A DNA stretch of 64,000 nt, from positions 930,001-994,000 of the forward strand of contig CM075101.1 in NCBI GenBank assembly GCA_037576195.1, in the 5' to 3' direction. Position numbers and translations under genes: made by a program. This document shows, piece by piece, positions 13,415 through 24,300 of the stretch (the stretch's first letter is position 1; every line of letters starts with the position of its first letter). Origin of the DNA: Phytoseiulus persimilis. Taxonomy: Eukaryota > Arthropoda > Arachnida > Mesostigmata > Phytoseiidae. Under the pieces are notes generated by a model. The model was not told the origin of the DNA and searched no databases. It worked only from the letters and a program-made list of their open reading frames with translations.

Positions 13415-15346
13415 GTTCACGTTTTATAGACAGCAGTTGAACTTCAATGGATTTCAGCACTATCCTGTGACAACGCACTTCGATGAACTCATGTAAGCAT
13501 TCGTGGCGCAGGAAAACTTCAGGGATGACAGTATGTCTACAGTTAGCGGATCGATCCAGTTTATTCCTTCAGAACTTTGGAGCCCTGTCGCGAGTCATGA
13601 CGTGGGCGCATGCGGACAGCGGAGCACCCCCCTGACGGCGCTCGATCAGCGATGACATAACGCTCGGTTAGACTAAGGACTCACTGCCAGTTATTCGGGG
13701 TTCCGAATGAATCTCAAATGTTTCCGTACGAATCGCCTGCATTTATTCGCAAAGAGGGAACAGCTGACCCGGGTCTCGCCATCTCCCTTAACCTTAAGAA
13801 CACTCAAGTCGTGCACTGGAACGAAACCATGTTATTGTGAACAAGCAGGAGAGGGAGGGTTAGCAGAAAACGACGACAGCAGCGATGGTTGATGCGCATC
13901 TCTGCTTAAGTAAAATCAATTAAGTTACGATACACCTCAGCGCGAACCACTCTCGACACCTCGTTATGACAGATTTAGAGGAATCGCAATCCTGATCGCC
14001 GAACAGTCGAGTTTACCGATAGTCAGAGGTTGCTCGTAAGGGCATTGAACCGCCCGAAGCCGAAAGAAGTCCCGTGCTCGGCCGCTAACATCTGGTGGCG
14101 CTTGTTGCCCGCTCGTAGGCCGCATGACAGAGTCCAGTGCTCGCTCGCTTGCGTTGATATGCAGTTCAACCAGAGTCGCTAATGTGTGGCTGTGTGGTGC
14201 TTTGCTGCGGCGGCGACGGCTGCTTCTACTTGTGTTGCTCTGTGTCTGTGTATGAGAGCTGAGAGCTTATGGTGGTGCTGGCTGGTGGCTGCTGCTGTTC
14301 ATCGTCGCCGCTTACAGACACACATCCAGCCGACCTATAGACACACGCAGGAAAACGAATCGCTCCGCGGGAGCCGACGGCCTGCCTTGTCTGTCGAGAA
14401 GAAGAAGCTGTTTGCTCTGAATGTTGTGGTCGCTGCTGCTGCTAGTGGTGGTGAGGAAGGAGTGATAGCAGCGAGTGAAGTTTTTGCTTGGACTCGAAAC
14501 GAGCCAAAACAAAACTTAAGCCGGCCTGTGCCTGTGTGTTAGAGTGCAAGTGTCTAACGTGCAATGTTGGCAGCTTCACAGGGTGGCTGGCCGATCAGTT
14601 TCCATCACTGCTGCTGCTGCTGCTGTCTCTAAGCTGACTGACTGACTGGGTGTTCGGTTGGTCGGTCGGTCGGTTGGCTGGCTGGCTGGTTGGTTGGTTG
14701 ATCTGTCGGTCTGTTGGTTGCTTGCTTGACGTGTGGTGTCGTCCCGAACCGCATCTCCATTGACTGTCTTGCACCGACGGATGCCCTGCAAAGCAGAAGT
14801 TATTGCAAAATCCAGTAACAACAGAAACGACGACAGCAACGACAACAACAACAGCGACCGTTTAATCCTCTTCTTTGTCGTGTACTGCTAGAGTACCAAC
14901 AGGAGCACCCTTTCGCGGAACACAAGCAGTAGCGGAACAAAATCGAAGTCGATCGTGCCAGAGGGAATCGTGGATAATCCAGGAGAGATCATCGAGACGA
15001 ACAGGCAGTCAGTGAGTGAGTGAGTGAGAGCCTGAGTGACTGACCGACCGAGAGTTGTAGCTCAACCGGAGAACGACTGCAACAACAACAAAATCGGCGG
15101 CAAGAACAAAGACGACATCAACGAAATCTACTAGGCAACCCGAAAGTCGAAAATAAATTGCTGCTCATAAAGGTGCCGAGAAAGCCTGACTTTCTCGGGG
15201 GAATGAATGCCTCCAGGCGGGAAGAGGTTTTCGGTGCCGTCGCCGTTGTGTAGGTAGGCCGCTCGCCGCAATTACCAAGGCGGCAAGGCAACGGCAAGCT
15301 TGCCACTGCACGAAAAGTGGCAGTGGACGGCAGCAGCACGAGGAGA
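13415..15346 (+). other. Region upstream of the AUTS2/tay start: spacer and probable 5' leader
   Basis: No coding sequence of its own is supported. The left part (to about 14.1 kb) is plain spacer. From about 14.16 kb the plus strand becomes rich in TGCTG, CAACAA and GGTY-type short repeats, as often seen in long 5' leaders of developmental genes. Several short upstream ATGs occur, so translation of the main frame could be leaky if this is transcribed. The transcription start cannot be placed from sequence alone. Confidence 0.4.
14635..14730. repeat. Degenerate tetranucleotide tract (GGTY/GGCT-like)
   Basis: The tract runs through GACT, GGTC, GGTT and GGCT units (for example three GGTC-type units, then three GGCT units, then three GGTT units). 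It sits in the presumed 5' leader of the AUTS2/tay homologue. A related GAGT/GACC tract occurs at about 15008-15055. Confidence 0.7.
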
Positions 15347-18300
15347 ATGGACTCCTCTGACACCTCCGATAACGCGCTATTGGCCGCCCCCACTGCCACG
15401 CCATCCGCCACCACCAACAACAACAATACGTCGCTGGCTGCGACAACTGGCGGCAAGTCCTCCAATCGGAACCACAACTACAACAACAACCATAGCCACA
15501 GCAACAATAATAACAATATCTTCAACGCTAGTTGTAAAGGTGGCGTTGGGAGCATCAACTCAGGCACGACGACCAACGTCCACGTAGGAGGAGGTGGGGG
15601 TGGTGTTGGAGGTGGAATTACTGGCGAGAAAATCGGAGGCAAACGTAAAGAACGCAGAGATGCCGCATCCTCCATTTATGATCAACCAGACCGAAGTCTT
15701 TACGACGAGGACATCATTGATGGCTTTGCCATCCTATCTTTCCTGACGTATGAGGATTGCGAGGTGAGTGACCAGAACTTTCGAATTTCTCTGTTCTATT
15801 GGTGTCGTCGTGGTGTTCCTATCGTTCTCGGATGAAATCAGTGTCTGTGACCATTTCCACGGCATCCCAAAGATTCCCAATCTCGACCGTGTCCCGCCAC
15901 GATACAATAATATTCTGATTGAGCGTGAACCGAGGATCGTCAGCTGAACCGATCAGCTGTGAGTGCTCCCGTATCGATAAGCTGGCCTGCCGAGCCCAAT
16001 CTCGAATTCATGTTGCTCATTCGATCCGGCTCAATGGTACGACGAGGATTAAGCATTCGTCGTTTTGCATCGCCTGAGAGTGCGCTGGAAACTTCTAAGC
16101 ATTCCATTGCGGGCCCTCGCAGACCATCTCTTCGGTTCCGTCGCTGTTGTGTTCAGACGGATTGTGGCTATGGTTTTCTTTCTCATTGTCTCATCTCAGT
16201 ATTCATTCGGCCCATATCTGACGACATTTGTCTACTTCCATACCGCGTACCACGTTCCAAGGACTTTCACGCGGAGACAATCTTGAACGCTGGGAGTTGC
16301 AATCCCTGATTTTCATTCTCGTCAGTGCCCAATCCTGCAGCTGTTACTGGAGGCGTTCCGATTGATTCCATCGCTTCCTCCGGCTTCCGGATGAGTTCGG
16401 GCTCACGACACTCTAGGCCTCATGTTGTTCTTGTAAAAATCGGGGAACAGATTTTGTCCTCGCGACTCCGTAGATCGCTCCCAGACCCCATGTGAATCGT
16501 TGGCTGATTCGCCGATTCTTGGTCGCCGCTCTGTGTTCGGCTTCGAGTCCAACCAGATACGCTTTTCGTGGCAAGGATTCCGCACATTTTCCTCCTTGTC
16601 CGCATAAGTGATTTACACCGGCACGCCTCTGAACATGAGCGAAGACAAGTGCGGTCCGAAAGAGCATCCAGTCTGGGCATACCTATATTGGTCGCCGGTG
16701 TCAGCTGTTGTTGCCGTCGTCGTCATAGTGCCTGCTTCCAAGTTTTGAGATTTGATTAAGCAAGTGAAACGATGATGTTCGTTGTCGGCGCTGCTGCGAC
16801 CGTTGCTGCCGTCGCTGCAGTTACCGTTCACGTGAGCAACAGTCGGAACCTCTTTGTAGCGCAATGACAGCGTGTTACCCGAGGAAGCAGATAGCAGTAC
16901 TGTTGTCGCCACGAAGCCGAACGCTTCTATCGCCGCATCGAAACGGCCATCAGTGCCTACCATGATCAGCGCCTCGCGCAAGATGATATGAATCCCATGA
17001 GGACCGTGATAGAGACCGAAATGACAATTAAGCCTACTTGCTCTCCTACATGTGTACTGAAATGTGAGACATGAAACAGCTATTACACCGTGACCGTTAG
17101 CGAGGACCCCAGTTGTTCCCCGCGAGCCTCGCCGCCATACTCTGGTCACGAGGCCTCGACAGCACGCCATTCGTTGACAGAACCTTGACATGAGGAATAC
17201 AGAGCGGGAAAGATAACTTGATCATCAGTAGTTTTATTTCCGTACACAGAGAAGCAGAGGAGTATCTGCTTATTCCGACGGTTTCAACTACAACATGCAT
17301 CTTACGGCTAGGGTCTATAATCACTCATAATGTAGTTTCATCTGTGCAGAATTCGACTCTGCTGAAATTGCAAGCGACTCCTCGTTCATTCCTCCCGGGA
17401 AACGCTGCCTGAAATTCCGATGGTACACTACATCGTCGGTGATTCAAAATCAGCAACGCCTAGAGAGGAGCGAACGAGGGCAAACTGTCCGGAAGACAGA
17501 AATCGGGACGGACGATCGGTTCTTAATTGATTTGCAGACTTCCGAGTTCCGTGGGTCAGCCGACGTTCGAGCTTCTGTGCAATGAGATATTTGTGCGCGC
17601 GTCGTATGTCATACCCTTTTGACGTCGTCTTCGTCATCGTTATCGAAAAACCTCATGATTCGCCTCTAAATCCGCTCTAGTCGTGCTTCTTGCTAGAGTA
17701 TTCTGGGCTCACGACAGCCAACAAAACATTGAGGAAAAATTTCGGAATCGGAACAGGACTCCAAGAAAATCCGAGATCGATGAGGCCGGCCATCTTCGAG
17801 CGAGCGTACGTCAGATTCAAATTCGCAAGTGGCACCACTGAAGGCTCGGCTTTAATCTCCTCGAGCGGAGAGCTGTTCCCTGTTGACCGATCCAGCTCGT
17901 CAACTTCATCTTCTGCAATTCCAAAAGGGTTCCGGAGTCGGAGTGTACTCTTCTAGCTCTCTGAGAATCTAGACGGGCGCGGGATACGCTTTCCCTGGGA
18001 ATCAAACCGGTTCCGAAACTCACCGCCGAGTCGGGGCTCAATCTCGTCTGCCCCCATAATCCTCGGCACGCTGGCAGTGCCCTCAATTGATTCCTGCTGA
18101 TTTTCTGATTTCTGCCGCCGAGTAGAATCCAATGCAGAAGAGCTCCCAGTCGAGTTCGGAAGCAATCGAGCGCGGAGCCAAATCAATGTAGCGAGAAACC
18201 AGAGGGCCAAAAAATTGAAGGTGATCCCGATCACGGCACTGGTCAGTGGCCAATAATACATCAAATACCTGTGAATTAGAATGATTATTGGACGGATAAA

Positions 18301-21300
18301 GCACGTCGCGCTGCTGCAAACACAGCCCGAGTTGCTGTACATCTCATGAGGGCTCCAGTTGTCCATGCCGATGAACTCACCGTATGCCGCCGAAGTCAGC
18401 GAGTATTCTCAGTTTCGCCGAGTAAATTTCTATGTCTGGTTTGTGCACCTCAACCGCAGCGCTGTGCGTGAACTTCGACCTGGGCTCTACGTACCGGTCG
18501 AACATTATCAGTCGCGCCCATTGCTTTTCCTTGCCCTGTCCGAGCAGCAATGAGGGCAGTGCCAAAAGCGTGTTGAGAATCCTACGGAGGCGAAAATCAC
18601 GCAACGCTTAGAGAAATCAGATGATCTCGCATAGCTTTTCATGGAAGAGGTGACTTAACGTTCGAGCGCTATCTTCCTCCGTCGTGTGTGTTCGTTGTCC
18701 GGGTACGAAATGAACGAACAACGTCATCCGGTGCACGAGCGTGGTCAGCGAGCGCGCGGCGCTCCGGTCCGATAAGCGTCGTGTAGAGAACGCTGCCATT
18801 TCTCAGATGGGAATATCTCGGTTGGTCGATTGGAAGAGGAGCAACACCGAAGGGAAAAAGCTCACCTCAGGATCTTGCTCCTGTACACTAGCACCGTTGA
18901 CCTCTGCGCGCTCCGGAGCGTCTCTCCGTCGGCAGCTTTCATCTCGATCGAAGCCATAAACATTCCCATCCTTATATTGGTTTCGGACTCGGGCAGTTCC
19001 AGGGCCAGTTCTATCTTGTACTCGGTTCCCGCGGTCAGAACTGGGTACGTTCCGTCTGAGGGGAGCACAACATTCGCTATCGGGTGTTGACAAAGTTCGT
19101 CCTGTTTGCATGGTCGCATTCTGGAATACGGGCAACGTTTGTCAAGGTGGATGGTGCGTGACACGGGTTTTCGGTGTAATCATTGATTTGTGGCAAGAAA
19201 TACTTCAACGCGTACGAACTGCACGGAGGTTCTCGCTACTCAGCGCGCTGTTGCCATACCAAGAGTGATTTAGCGTTGTGCAAGGGCAAGATGCGAACTT
19301 AAAAAGCGATAACGAAAGATACCGTCAAATAGACGGACGGGCGAACGACCAAATGAGCGGACTGGCACGAGATACAGGAAAAACGACGATCTTTTGAAGA
19401 GGTAAAAAACCCCATCCGAAGCCGATTGTTGCCGCCTGTTATCAAAATGCGACATGGCCTATCTTTCTTTCGAGTGGCTCGCAACTCAAAGACCTAATGC
19501 ACGATTGATCTAGCTTGGCTAGTTAGAACGCGGTTGTTGAGAAGTAACTCAATGGAGCCTATAGGCCAAAGAACAACGTCCGGACGACACGTACGCGTAC
19601 TTGAAGTGTACAGATCGCTCGAGTTGCACTGTCGGCATAAGGGCCTGGTACACTGCGGCATATCCAGCCAGACTGACGATCGAAAACGTGCACAACAGCG
19701 TCGTTAGCATCACTGAGTTGACCAGTAGAAACCGAACTGGTCCGGTGATGAGTCGCCGAAATCTCGTCAGGAAAAACATGACGACGCGGAACTGCGGGAA
19801 GAAACTTCGATTAGCTCTCCTGATCACTGTCGGTGCGGCTGCCTCCGAAGCCGGACAATGACGTCGGTCAAGACACCCGCCAAGTTAGAGCTGGAGGAAA
19901 ATCAAAACAGCAGTCGGCAGAACACGGCGGAAAGTTCTTTTGTGCTGCGTTTTGATGGTGCCTTGATGACGTTCGAAAGCAGACGTTACAAACAGCGATT
20001 CCCACAAGGGGATTCACGCCAAAGGTTCCAATCGAGGGATCAGGCGACGTTCGTCTCGCACGACGCACGTGTCACGAAGTGGTGTCGAACTCGATGGCGC
20101 CGCCGATCGGTAACAGATTCTCAACGCCGAGGGGACTTCCGATCCTTCTCATTCACGGCTTGGGCCGCGTCAGCAAGCAGCGGTCGACTTCGGGGCCAGT
20201 CCGTCCTTAGAGGTTGAGAATGGATGACTGGGTCAGGAGAATCAGCTGGAGAGGATGTCGCGCTGTCACCGGAGATTCGGCGAGGCGGTTGTCGGCGAGG
20301 TCCGCATTGTGGAGCGCATTTGATCACAGTCACTTGGTCCCGTTGTGTTGGACTCCCGGGCGGAACTCTGCCGCTCACTTCTGCCAGCAATACAGGCTCC
20401 GTTCGCTGTTCATGCAACTCGAATTACTACGTACCGCTAGGAAAATCATGTTCACGTGGAAAACGTAACCGGCGGACTGTTTGCGTCGCCAGCGGACAGA
20501 GAATACTGGAGGCTCATTCGCTCGTCCACGTTATCGCCGCTATCGGTGACACAGTGTTTTCTGAGCTTTACGGAGAGCGCGATGAGTAGGTACTGACTGT
20601 GTGGCGGAAAGGAAAGAAATGTTATCCTGCTACGGCAACAAGAGCAGAAGCAGACCTTGGAGATGGAAACAGCAGAGAGAGAGAGGGAAGGTGATGGCGA
20701 TCGCGTTCCCCGGTGGATGGATGACTCGTTGATTGATTGATCGACTCAACGGCTCCGGTGAACCAACCCGAGCCTGATCACACACGCAGAGTCGTAGGGT
20801 CGTTGACAGAACTTTTTTTCCGTTTGGGTTCCGATTGTTTGCACACCTGATTCAATCGGTCATGGCATTCGATGGGATCGAGCGGAACTGCTCGGCTGTA
20901 GATGACTTATATAAATGTTATCATCCCTTGTCCAACCGATACGTGTCGATCCCAACTTCCCCACACCTTAGATCTTTGTATGAGAGACTGCAGAACGATA
21001 CGAGCCGATCGGAACTCCTCTTGATGGATGTTCGAGGCACTCTCAGAAACCAGGGCTTGAATATCCCTAATTTGAGATCTTAACTTTGCAGAAAGAGACG
21101 ATACGACATGATAGATTACGGAAAAGGGACGAGGTTGACGATTACTTCAAGTCGGAGTCTCCAATCGTTCCCGAAAAAGCCAAAAAAGCCCGGAAACCAA
21201 GAGCCTCGAAGGTTCTTCGTACAGATCCCGCAGACGACAATGGGGGTTCGTTGGAGAACGTCAATGCAACGAACACGACGACGACGACGACAAATATGCC

Positions 21301-24300
21301 CGTGGTGGTCAAGGAGGAGAACCCAAAGACGGCCGAAGATTGCAACGTTCAACCTACCTGTGTGCCCATGTCAGCCCCTTCTGCAACTTCAGTTTTGAAA
21401 CCCAGTGCTCACCAAAACAATACCCGGCCAGCGGAAGATGCGATGCCCCCGGCGCAGTCAGCTCCTACGGTGAGTAGAGTCGAAGTCCCCTGATCTCGCT
21501 GAAATCATTTCGATCTGAAATCCATGCCCGCAGACCGATAGTTTCAAACGAAACCCTTGTATGATTCCGCCTCTGTAGTCGATGATAGGATCGCGTCCGA
21601 TTGATTGCGTTCGTGTTGCAGGAAACTTCCACGACTTCAGTGGGGCCAGAGATTCCGGCTTTCCATCAACGTAAGTTCCGCGAGTTCGCTTCGACAGAGA
21701 TTCCATGTTTCCTCGCCTCGCTCGCCTCTTCCATGGTTCCTCTGTTTTTCTGGTGTACCTTGCCTACGTAGTCTTGACCTGCTTCAGGGATGCCGTCCTC
21801 TCCGTCGTCGCTGACGTCGCCGCCGGCATGCAAGCCGGTCGACATGAACGTGGCTTCATTAGCTACGGTCAGCGGTCGGGACATGCGGCGAGCGTCGCCA
21901 CTTCAGGGTGCTCTGGGTTCTGTGCCCAGTCAGAGGGGACCGTGGTCTGCGGCAACGTCGAACGCCACACCACCTCCACATGCGGTCGCAGGTATGAGAG
22001 AGAGCGGATCTCCTGCGCCAAACAGTCCCTCAGCCGTAACCCTTCCTCCCGCTACGCACAGTCCAACTCCTACGAATGTCCCCACGAGCACTACCATTTG
22101 TCCCACAACCACAGCAGCTACAGTACCGATAGCTACAGCAACGAGCCTAACAACAATAGCTGCAACAATAACAACGCCAACAACGATAGCTGCAACATCA
22201 ACAAATATTACCGCTACGTGTGACGTTGTTGTCGTCCAGTCCCCTGCCGTTTCCTCTCCTATAAACGAGTCGCTTCCATCTGCGGGTAGTAGCTGTAGTA
22301 GCAACAGCAGTAACTGCAGTATAAGCAGTAACGCAACTGTTGTCTCATCTGGCCCTACTGCAGAATCATCCTGTCCGCCATCAGAACGGCTCCATCGGAA
22401 CGGCTTCCCACCATCGCCAAGCGAAAAGGTACCGTCGTATCCCGAGCCGTGCTCGCCGACGATACCTGCAGCTGTTGTCCTCAGTACGGCTGCGGTGGGA
22501 GCGACTTCAGTGTCGCCGCGAACCTGCTCGACACCGCCGACGCAAACCACAACGATCACCACAAAAGCGTCGATGGCACCTGCATCGCCAGCAGTTGCGT
22601 CAGCAGCAGCGACGGCAGTTGCGACTCCTTTGTCGACATCTCCAAGTGTCCCTGCAGTGAGCAGCGTTCATCACGCCGGAGTACACCGGCCACCGTCAAC
22701 TCCGGGACACGAGCTCCAACAGGTGAGCTTATCGGGTTCACGCTGCGGTCACGATACCCTCTTCCCGAATCCGGAGGCCGACTCTAATGTGCTCATGATT
22801 CCAGGGTCACGTGAACGCGAGTTTGTCCAGTCTGTCGCAACTTTCGCAGTCATTGCAACCAACGGGGAAGGCGGTGCCAGTCTCCGGCCCAGCGCCCTTG
22901 GACGTGCGCGGCCCTGTCCACTTCCCACCATCCAATTATGGCGGTATAGCAGCGAGCCCACTGCCCTCGATTCCCGCAAGTCAGCTCGCGGCCTCCTCTA
23001 CGGCTGTCAGCGGTGGTACAACGCACACAACAAATACTCTTACTAGTCTTGTTTTTCCCAAAACTTGGAGCAAGTGAGTACAGCCGTTCACTTCTTGTGC
23101 CACATTGTCGGGGGCTGCCTGCACGATTACTGAACCAGCTTTTCATTTTCCAGTTGTCCATCTCCTGCCGCCGCTATCCCGTCGTCGTCGTCGTCGTCGT
23201 CGGCGGCGGCGGTGGCGAGTCGACCAGGTCTCGTCGAATCGGCAATACAATCGAGTCTGGCCGCAACGCCAACGGCAACTTCACTGACAACGGTTACGAC
23301 GACGACGACGAGCAACGCAACAAAAGCAGTGCCTACGCAGCTGGGTTTTGCTCCTGGAGCACCTCCTGCTGCTCCGGCGTCCGGACTGTATCCCAACACG
23401 ACTGGACTCGGCTTGAATCCTCCGGGGGCCGCACAACTTGGTGGTCCGTTCCCAGACCAGTTGTTGCAGCCAAGTAAGCATTCGATACAACCAAGTAAGA
23501 ACTTCTACACACGCGTCCCTGAATTGAGATCATCGCCGCAGTCTTGGTTTCGCGGCCCGCTCAGGTCGGCCTTAACGGAAAATTCTCTAAAAACAGATGC
23601 AGATCTCCTTCGGCGTGAGCTGGATGCACGTTTCATCGCGAGTCAGGACCGCTCGATCGCGATCCCACCTCCGCCCTACATGCGTGGGGATCTGGGTCAT
23701 CCATCGCAAACGCCTTTGCCACCACCTTTCCTCCAGCATATATTGCCTGGACAGGCCCCGCCAGCCGCGTTGTTTGACCCCAAATACGCTGCTAAACTGG
23801 ATCCCGTTGCGGCGCTGAAATACCCGGCAACGATACCAGGACTTCCACCGGCAGCGCCTGGCTTCCCTCCTCATGTCGGTCCTCCTCTCTTGAGTCATGC
23901 CAACACGCCGACCTCGACCACCCCGTTCACGTCAATCAACCCGACATCGAGCATGAACCTCGCTGCGAAGGTACGACTCCCCGCATTTCAGCTTCGAGCT
24001 GGTTCGTGCTCATCGAGCAACCGAGCCGGGATCCTCGATTCCAATCGGGAATCAGTTTTGCGATTCCATATTCTAAGAAAGGCATTCCTCTGTCGATTCA
24101 CAGATGCAGCCATTCCAAAAATCCAAATCCAATGTGAGTATGTGTGGCAATACTTTGGTAAGTTCCTGTCGTCCTCGAACACATAGGATTCAAGCACCTT
24201 GTGCGCGCCGGAGCTCATGTCGTAAAACGTCTCCTTTGGCATTCCTCAGAAGACTGGGAAGTGGTGTGCCATGCACGTGAGGATCGCATGGGAAATCTAC

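Noticed and set aside
16613-17191. 192-codon minus frame inside tay intron 1
   Set aside because: Composition and lack of any domain suggest chance; it is not in line with seipin exons.
20835-21083. 82-codon plus frame just before tay exon 2
   Set aside because: It ends in a stop before the acceptor and has no family similarity; it lies within the intron.
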